In this document: positions 38,868 through 46,700 of the stretch, in pieces
Layout of the letters: every line of letters starts with the position of its first letter
Position numbering within the stretch: position 1 is the stretch's first letter
Source of the DNA: Akkermansiaceae bacterium UBA3385
GTDB taxonomy: Bacteria > Verrucomicrobiota > Verrucomicrobiia > Verrucomicrobiales > Akkermansiaceae
NCBI GenBank assembly: GCA_002358905.1
Contig: DEPT01000017.1
Span: 20,669 to 84,668 of the forward strand
Reading direction: 5' to 3'
Length of the DNA stretch: 64,000 nucleotides
Translations under genes and position numbers: made by a program
The notes under the pieces: generated by a model
Database searches by the model: none
Seen by the model: the letters and a program-made list of their open reading frames with translations, nothing else
Told to the model about the DNA's origin: nothing

Positions 38868-40355
38868 TTAGCCGCGGTTCTTCAGCTGCGGGAAGAGGAT
38901 GATATCGCGGATGGAGCTGGCTCCGGTCATGAGCATGCAGAGGCGGTCGATACCGATACCGATACCACCGGCGCTGGGCATGCCGCTTTCCAGGGTTTCC
39001 ACGAAATCGTAGTCAATCTTCTGGGTATCCTCACCAGCCTGGTGCTGAAGGCGCTCCAGCTGCTCTACGGGGTCGTTCTGTTCGGAGTAGCCGGGGCAGA
39101 GCTCCTGACCGTTCATCACGAGCTCGAACACATCCACCACGCTGGGATCCTCGGGGTTAGCCTTGGCCAGGGGCACCAGGTCGCGGGCCACGTGGCACAC
39201 GAAGAGCGGGTTGGCCTGCTTCTCCTCGATAAGCTTTTCGTAAACCTGCTGGGTCACGTCGGTGTCGTTCAGGTCATCGCCAATCTGCACATGCAGCTCG
39301 TTCTCAGCGCGGGAGCGGCGCTGCTCGGGAGTGAGGTCGAACCAATCGGCACCGGCCACTTCCTTAACCAGATCGTTGTAATCGGCCCGGCGCCAGGGGC
39401 GGGTCAGATCCACGGTCCAGCGCAGGTTGCCGTTGTCATCATACTGGTCGAACTTCAGCGTACCGAATACCTTCTCGGCCACGGTGCAGATCATCTCCTC
39501 CATCATGGAGGCCATGGTTTCGTAGTCTCCACCGGCCTCGTACACCTCAAGCACGGTGAATTCGGGATTGTGGCGGCGGTCCACACCTTCGTTACGGAAG
39601 TTGCGGTTCAGCTCGAAGACCTTGGGGAAACCGCCCACCAGCAGACGCTTCAGGAAGAGCTCGGGTGCGATACGCAGCGTCACGGCCTTCTTCAGCGCGT
39701 TGTAGTAGGATTCGAAAGGCTTGGCGGAAGCACCACCGGCAATATCCTGCAGCATCGGGGTCTCCACCTCCAGGAAGCCGCGCTGAATGAGGTACTGGCG
39801 GATTTCCTGGACAATGAGGGAACGCTTCACAAAGCGGTCGGCGCTTTCCTGGTTGCTCATCAGGTCCAGGTGGCGGCGGCGGTAGCGCATGTCCATATCG
39901 GCCAGGCCGTGGAACTTATCAGGCATGGGACGCAGGGCCTTGGAAAGCACTTTAAACGAAGCCACGCGCACGGAGGGCTCACCGGTGCGGGTGATGAAGG
40001 TCTCGCCCTCGATACCCACCCAGTCACCGCGCTCCAGGAGCTTCCAGAGAGCCCAGGCCTCAGGCTCCATGGACTTCTTGGTCAGCATGCACTGGATAGA
40101 GCCGCGCACATCGCTCACGCTGAAGAACTGGGTGTTGCCCATATCGCGCAGTGCCGTGATGCGGCCCAGGAACTTCACCTGTTTACCTTCCTCGAAGTTT
40201 GCCTTGATTTCACCCGCGTTCGTGGTCACATCGAATCGGCCACCATAGGGGTTCACCCCCAGGTCGCGAATCTTGCCCACCTTCTCGCGGCGCACGGCAA
40301 TCAGTTCCTCCTCAGAGGAACCCGGAGCGGTCATTGCAGGTTCATTTTCTGACAT
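38868..40355 (-). CDS. lysS: Lysyl-tRNA synthetase, class II
   Basis: The 495-residue enzyme charges tRNA-Lys. It has an N-terminal OB-fold anticodon-binding domain (KFLGRITALRDMG). The class II motif 1 is EVETPML, motif 2 is FRNEGVDRRHNPEFT, and motif 3 is GIGIDRLCMLM. The order is complete and the length is typical. It is monocistronic, with a perfect TATAAT 9 nt before the ATG and a strong terminator after it. Confidence 0.96.
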   Translation of the reverse strand: MSENEPAMTAPGSSEEELIAVRREKVGKIRDLGVNPYGGRFDVTTNAGEIKANFEEGKQVKFLGRITALRDMGNTQFFSVSDVRGSIQCMLTKKSMEPEAWALWKLLERGDWVGIEGETFITRTGEPSVRVASFKVLSKALRPMPDKFHGLADMDMRYRRRHLDLMSNQESADRFVKRSLIVQEIRQYLIQRGFLEVETPMLQDIAGGASAKPFESYYNALKKAVTLRIAPELFLKRLLVGGFPKVFELNRNFRNEGVDRRHNPEFTVLEVYEAGGDYETMASMMEEMICTVAEKVFGTLKFDQYDDNGNLRWTVDLTRPWRRADYNDLVKEVAGADWFDLTPEQRRSRAENELHVQIGDDLNDTDVTQQVYEKLIEEKQANPLFVCHVARDLVPLAKANPEDPSVVDVFELVMNGQELCPGYSEQNDPVEQLERLQHQAGEDTQKIDYDFVETLESGMPSAGGIGIGIDRLCMLMTGASSIRDIILFPQLKNRG

Positions 40356-40364
40356 AGCGCGGGC

Positions 40365-40370
40365 ATTATA
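40365..40370 (-). promoter_or_regulatory. lysS -10 box, near-leaderless
   Basis: A perfect TATAAT on the minus strand lies 9 nt before the lysS ATG. The -35 match is poor. Confidence 0.55.
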
Positions 40371-40400
40371 CGCGCTTTTTGCAGAATTACCAGTCTAAAA

Positions 40401-40460
40401 AGTGAATAATGAATAGTGAATAGTGAAAAAATGATGCGGCTGAGCGCAAAATTCACTATT
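40401..40460. repeat. Tandem and inverted TGAATAG-type repeat
   Basis: AGTGAATAATGAATAGTGAA (40401-40420) continues to 40427 as near-tandem heptads. AATAGTGAA reappears inverted as TTCACTATT at 40452-40460. A single AGTGAATAGTGAA is also present at 18775-18787. The intergenic stretch 40356-40748 otherwise holds the repeat at 40513, a terminator and the duplicated PEP-CTERM tail. Confidence 0.5.
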
Positions 40461-40512
40461 AAGCGCTTCTATCAAATTGATGCGACCACATATTTGCGAT
40501 TTGTCGGGGCGT

Positions 40513-40556
40513 AAATCGGTCGGAGCATGGGACTTTAGTCCCGAAAACATAACTGG
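40513..40556 (+). repeat. Dispersed hairpin repeat, copy D
   Basis: The core TCGGAGCATGGGACTTTAGT (40520-40539) then CCCG matches the 34338 copy at 39 of 44 positions. Confidence 0.75.
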
Positions 40557-40568
40557 TGAGGGGCTGAA

Positions 40569-40606
40569 ATAAAAATGGGCTTGGCACGCAGAGACATGCC
40601 AAGCCC
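40569..40606 (-). terminator. Terminator downstream of the duplicated PEP-CTERM tail
   Basis: The perfect 10-bp arms GGGCTTGGCA (40577-40586) and TGCCAAGCCC (40597-40606) are followed on the minus strand by A and TTTTTATT. It lies after the second PEP-CTERM copy, so that copy should be part of the giant gene's transcript. Confidence 0.75.
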
Positions 40607-40625
40607 TGAAATTAAGCAATACTCT

Positions 40626-40694
40626 TTACTTCCTGCGGCGGCGCATGGCGAGCGCAGAGAGCGCCAGCAGGCTGAGCGTTGACGTGGCAGGCTC
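40626..40694 (-). pseudogene. Duplicated PEP-CTERM tail, in frame behind the giant gene
   Basis: On the minus strand the codons 40694-40629 read EPATSTLSLLALSALAMRRR followed by RK and TAA. This equals the last residues of the giant protein except Ala to Met at one position. It is in the same frame as that gene, separated from its TAA by 18 sense codons with no further stop. It could be reached only by readthrough of TAA; it may instead be the stump of a lost second PEP-CTERM gene. Confidence 0.65.
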
Positions 40695-40748
40695 CCGTCT
40701 TCGCCCCCTTGCGGGGGCTACGCCGAGGCGGGACGCCTGCGATTGCTT

Positions 40749-43700
40749 TTATTTTCTGCGGCGGCGTGCAGCGAGCGCAGAAAGCGCCAGCAGGCTGAGC
40801 GTTGACGTGGCCGGCTCAGGAACGTGCACCACCATCAGGCTGCCTACGTTGCCAATCACCTGGTAGTTTACATACAGGTTTTCATTCTGTACGTTACTGA
40901 ACACGGAGTTGGCCAGTACCTGTGGGCTTTCCAGTTCCCCGGCGGTTACAGTGGGCATAATCACGTCACTGAGACCGGTGAAGAGCACCAGTTCATCACG
41001 CCCGCTCAGGGCGTTTACTGCTGCGAGCAGGTTCTTGCCCAATTCTACCTGACCGGCAAAGGTCAGTGTGCCGGTCAGTATTACAGGCTCTGTCTGGAAG
41101 GCATCCATTTCCAGTGTGGCGCCATCTGCCAGAGTCAGGCTGGCGTTCAGCACAGATGCACTTCCCAGTTGAGCTGTTTTGGTCACTGTGATGGTTGATT
41201 TCTCATCCAGCTGGCTTCCCACATAGGCCGAGATAGTCCGGCCTGCTGCAATTTCCAGCAGATTCAGAGAAGTAGCGTTTTGGAGATTATGCAGATTTAT
41301 ATCACCGCCCATGGCAATCACACCGTTGAGCGTATTACCGGCATTCGTTACCGTCAATGTACTACCAGCATAGAAAGTACTTTCGGCACCATCTTCCATG
41401 ACCGGGGCGGCTGCGTTGCTGATTGAGTTTTCCAGCGTGACGTTGGTCAGCTTATTGCTCAGCGTTGCGTCCTCGCTGCCGGTGTAGACCACCCGGGCAT
41501 TCCTGATTTCGTAGTTGGCCTGGTTCAAGGCATATTTCTGTCCATTGCTCGTGGTAGCTTTTACGGATGCGGTGCTTTCTCCTGTGTTGATGACGGCAAC
41601 ATTATGCCCCAGAAGAGCCAGTACAGCCCCGGAGTTCAGATTGATGCCGGTATTGTTGCGGGACCAGACATCTCCGCTTATGTTCAGAACTGCATTTTGA
41701 GCCACTTCCAAGGAGCCGCCTGCGGTATCACTCATGGCTCCATCCACCATCTCTATGTATGCAGAGGTGCTGTCAATAATGACTTTTCCACCATGGGTTT
41801 CGAGCGTTTTCAGTGTAGTCCTGCCGGAAAGCGTCAATGAACCTCCACCTGCTTTGGTCAATTTCTTTTCTTCTCCAAGGAAGTCTCCTGAAATGGTGCC
41901 TGCATACGAGCTGTTGGCATGTATGGTGGTATTTGCATCCAGAATCACGTCATTCTTCAGTTCGCAATTGCCGTTGAATACCAGCTGACTGTTGGCTGAA
42001 GCCAATCGGATAGTCGAGGCCTCATTGAACGTGCTGGTATTCACCTGCAGACGACCGGTAGTTACGGTGATATCCCCGGTAACGCCACTCAGGTCAAAAC
42101 CAATGCCGTTGTCCATGGCCAGATTAAGCTCTACATCACCAGCTCCGCTGACCTTGTGGAACGCGGTGGAGGTGTTGTTCTGGGTGGTTGCTTTATCTGT
42201 CATCACCAGCGTAGCGCCTTCGCCCACCACAATCTTGCCGGCTGATTTCAGCTCTGCTTCGGTGAAGCTCAATGTGGTATCTCCCGAGAATTTCCAGCTA
42301 TAGCCATCGGCCAGATTCATTTCGCCGTGAACCACCAGGTGCCCGTCTGTCTTCAGGGTTACGCCTTCTGCCAGTGTGATGTCCTTTACATGAATATCCC
42401 CGTCCAGCGTAAGATCAGCATCCGAGTTGAAGACAACGTTATCGAAGTTGGCGAAAGCTGTATCCTCACTGGATTCGTTTGTCCAGGTCAGAATGGAGTC
42501 TGTCTGCGTCCAGTTGGTGGAGTCGCTGCCTCCGTTCCATACCAGCACTCGTTCCCCGAGCATAATGTAGGAGAAGTAACCATTCATGCCAAGAGTGTAC
42601 TGCGTGCGTCCCATATCGGACAATTTCACGCCGCCGATGATGATATTCTCCGCGGTCAGGTCGTGCCAACCTTCCACCAATCCGCCACTGAAGTTGAAAA
42701 TCTGGTATTCAGTGTTGGCAGAAATATTACCGAAGTTAATGGAAGCATTTTCAGAAAACGTGAACGTTTGTCCCGCGCCAATCTGAATGCTGTTGGCAGA
42801 GTCGCTGAGGTTCAGATGACTGAGATCCAGTGTGCCATTATTAATCAGTACGGAGGAAGCCGATTCAAGCATGCTCTTACCAACTGCGTTGATGGCGAGA
42901 CTGCCACCATTCACGGTGATATTGCCACTGAAATCGGTGCCGGAACCTGCGAGCAACAGGGTGCCTTCACCTGTTTTAATCAGGTTTCCGCCGCCGGCCA
43001 GTGCCGAGTTTACCGTGATGGTGTGCCCGGCGGTGTCGAAGGTGGTGCCGGTGCTTGTGCCAATCAGGTTGACGGCCTTGCTGCCGCTGATGGCGAAATC
43101 TGCCAGAGCCCCGATGGTACCATTTCCCAGGTTTACCGTATCATTGCTGCCGATGCCGCTGATACCGCCGCTGCCTAGGTTTACCCTTGCATCTCCTGTT
43201 GTGGCAGTGCCCAGCAGGAAGCTGTCTGCATTGCCGCGTTGGGAGGAGAAACGAATGCCCTTCAAGTTTGCGGTGCCGGAAAGTGCTTCAAATCGGCCAC
43301 CGGAATCCCAGCCCATCAGCATTTGTGTGTTGAGTGCATTCAAGGTGCCGCCATTCAGCTTAAGAGTGGAGCTGGATGATCCCCAGTGGGCCAGCAACAG
43401 ACTGTTACCGGTGGAATCTGCATCTGTGCTGCCGCTGATGGTGAGGGTGGCTCCCTGTTCGATGCTCACGGTGCTGGGCTGGCCACTGCCCATGTCGCCT
43501 AATCTCAATTGGGGTGCCGTTACATTCGCTCCATTCAGCAGGGTTACCGTTTCCTTGCCGATACGGAAATACTGACTTGCCGTCACAGTGCCGGAAATGG
43601 TGGTGGTGCCGTTTCCTTTAAGTGTAAATTCATATAGCTCGGCATTCTTCAGATTCAGGTTTCCGGCAGAATCCTTGTATAAAGAGCCATTACCGGTGAT

Positions 43701-46700
43701 AGTGCCGAAGTCTGTGGTGGACCCGCCATTGTGCGTCAGCGTGATGGCTGCGCTATTCATGCTCAACGTATTCACGTTCAGAGCACTGGTGGAGGTAACG
43801 CCTCCGCCGGAGATAGACATGCCATTCACTTGCAGTGCATCCATTCCATCTGCATAGGTGAATGTGCCGGTCATGGTGACGTTGTTGTTGGAGGCTATCT
43901 TGCCGGTAGAGAATTCAAAATCTCTGTTACCGCTCATCTTGATGGACTGCAAGGCAAGTGTGCCATTGCCTGTGGCGTGGATATTGCCGGCAAGTGTAGC
44001 ATTGCGGATGGTTGCAGAAGCATCAGCCATGCTCAGATTGCCGGTCAGCGTACCGCCGGAATAGCTGAATGATGCGCCGTTTTCGGCTGTTACCTCAGCG
44101 GTCAGATTGCCACCGCTGATTTCCAGCTTGGCATCATTGACTCGTACTCCACCCGTAAAGGTCTTGTTGCCGGTGCTGCTCAGCTTCAGGTCGCCCTTAT
44201 TACCCACGGTCAGTGAGGTGCCGGTAATAGCACCGTTGCCGTTGATTTCGTATGCGGCATGCTGCGCAGCCATGGTGCCCAGCTCCAGAGAATCATTCAG
44301 CTGAATCGTTTCGCGGGCGCTTGCGCTGTTGTCGGTTTCCACGCCGCTCATGTCCAGCATTATATTGGCATTTGCGGTGAACGTGGTCTTGCCGGCGGCA
44401 TAGTCCGAATACCAGTTGGCATCTGTGGTGTTCCAGAGATTGCTGGCACCATCGGTGCGCCAGTACAGACGATTATCTGCATCAACTACCAGCACGAGCG
44501 AACCGGAAGCGTCTGTCACAAGATTCAGGCGTCCATTCATGGTGTCGGTCAGCTGGTATGCACCGGTACCAGCGGAGGTAATCAATGTGTAATTACCCTT
44601 GGAAATGTCGTTAAACATGTTCAAATCCAGGGCAATGGTGGTTGTCGTCGCGGAGACACTGCTGTTCAGAGTGCTCCAGGTCGTATTATCCTCTGCTGTG
44701 GGAACGCCTGTGAAATCAAAATGCAGGGTCAGGGCGGAATTTTCACCGGTGACACTGATTTGACCTATGGTGTAATCCGTTGTTCCTTCCAGATTCAGGG
44801 TGAACGAATCTGTGCCGGTGATGGTGGCAGCACCGGTCAGTGCAGAACCGCTGGTCAGGGTCAGGTTTGCTCCGTTGCCGGCAGTAATTGCCCCACTGAA
44901 TGCCTGGTTGCCGCCCAGCGTCACGTCGGATGCTTCGGTGATGTTCACCGTACCGGAGCCGGAGATACCACCCATCAGCTTCAACACACCGCCATTCGCT
45001 GTGGTCAGGTTCAGGGTGCCAGCGGCAGAGATAGTGCCTGTGAGCTTGTTGGTGATGTTGTAGCTCTGGATGGTGGAGCCATCGCCAGCGTTGATATTGT
45101 TGGCATAGGTGTACTCTACATCGGATTGATTAGCCGTACCCGTGCCTGCCAGACGCAGGATAAGACCATCACTCAGCGTCACATGCCCTTTACCCAGCGC
45201 GGTAGAAGTCTGGCTTACGGCCTTACCGCCATTCAGACGCAGGGCAAACTGGTCTGAATTGTGACCATTGCCGTTGGCAATCACCAGATTGCCGTATGTA
45301 TTGGCCGAATCCGCCGTAATGGTCATGCTTTCGTTGCCACCAATACTCAAGGTTTTACCTTCACCCAGAATCAGGCCACGGATATTACCGCCCAGATGTT
45401 CCCTGAAACCGTATGTAGCGTTATTAGGATATGATGAAGTATCACCGGGAATAAGGCCACCCATTGGGGAATAATATTCCAAGGTGCCGGCCGAACTGGA
45501 GGAAATCATGGCATCTCCAGCCAGGGTGATATTGCCATACACCGTGGAGTTATTATCAATAGCCAATGCGCCTGCGGTTAAGCGGGATGCGAGAATATTC
45601 CAATTCGAGGCACCGGCATAACCTGAGCCACTGATGGTGAAATTCGCCGTTGTACTGATTGCTGCCTGTTTACCCCAGCGGTGTGTGTTTGTCACCTTAG
45701 CCTGGCTGCCGGCTTCTACCACAATGGTGGAACCAGCAAGTGCTTTCAGATTGCTAATGGGATCGTAACCGATATCGCCGCGAAGATCGCCAACGTAAAG
45801 GCGCGTGTTGTCCTTCAACTGAATCGTACCGTCAAAAGATTTAGACTGATTGGAGAACAATACTTCGCCGCCGGAAGATATCACGATGGTGCCTGTACCA
45901 AGCACAGTCTGTGGCAGAAGCGTGCTTCCCAGCTTGCCTCTGTCTTCACCGCAGGTCTTTCCGATAGCAAGCTGCAGTGTGCCTTCTTTTTCCAGAGTAA
46001 TAACGGATGCTGCGTTACCGATGCCGCCTGCTGCATTAATGTAGGCCGTGCCGGACAGCGCTGCTACTACCGTACCCTGAGAAATGGTCATACCACCAGC
46101 CCAGGAAGCATTCGTTCCCATGGTCAGTGTGCCGGTGCCGGATTTAACAATGTGAAGAGCCGCAGAGTTCTGCTGGTCATGAAGCACCCCATCGGCAATG
46201 GAGGTGGATTCTCCCTCGCTGACGTTCAACACCAGCAGAGCTGCATTTTCCCCGTTGTTGGAAATAGCAGAACCTGACTGAGCGGTGAGATTCCGCACCT
46301 CCATGCTCTGGCCATCCATGTACAGGGTTGCGCCCTGTTGAAGCTCTATGGATGCCACACTGGCCAAGGCTTCACCATGCCCCACATGGATACCGATATC
46401 GCCCCTGCTGTTGGGGGTGGAAAGATTCAGACCGCCTCCTGCAGTAATGCTCCCGGTGTAGGCATCCTCGCGGGCAAAAGTAACACTGCTTCCGGTTGTT
46501 CCCTGGCCATCAATGATCATGTTTTTAGTACCATCGAGCGCAGTGTCTACGGTCAGATTACCACTGCCGCCGAAGCGGTATGTATCTTTGACGCTGAGGT
46601 TGCCTGTGTAGGTGTAATCTCCATCAGCACCTATGGAAAGGGATGCGCGATCATTGGAACTTAAATCCAGATTAAACTGCTCGCCATCTCTTGCTCTAAG

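Noticed and set aside
38736..40352. 538-residue plus-strand open frame
   Set aside because: Antisense shadow of lysS.
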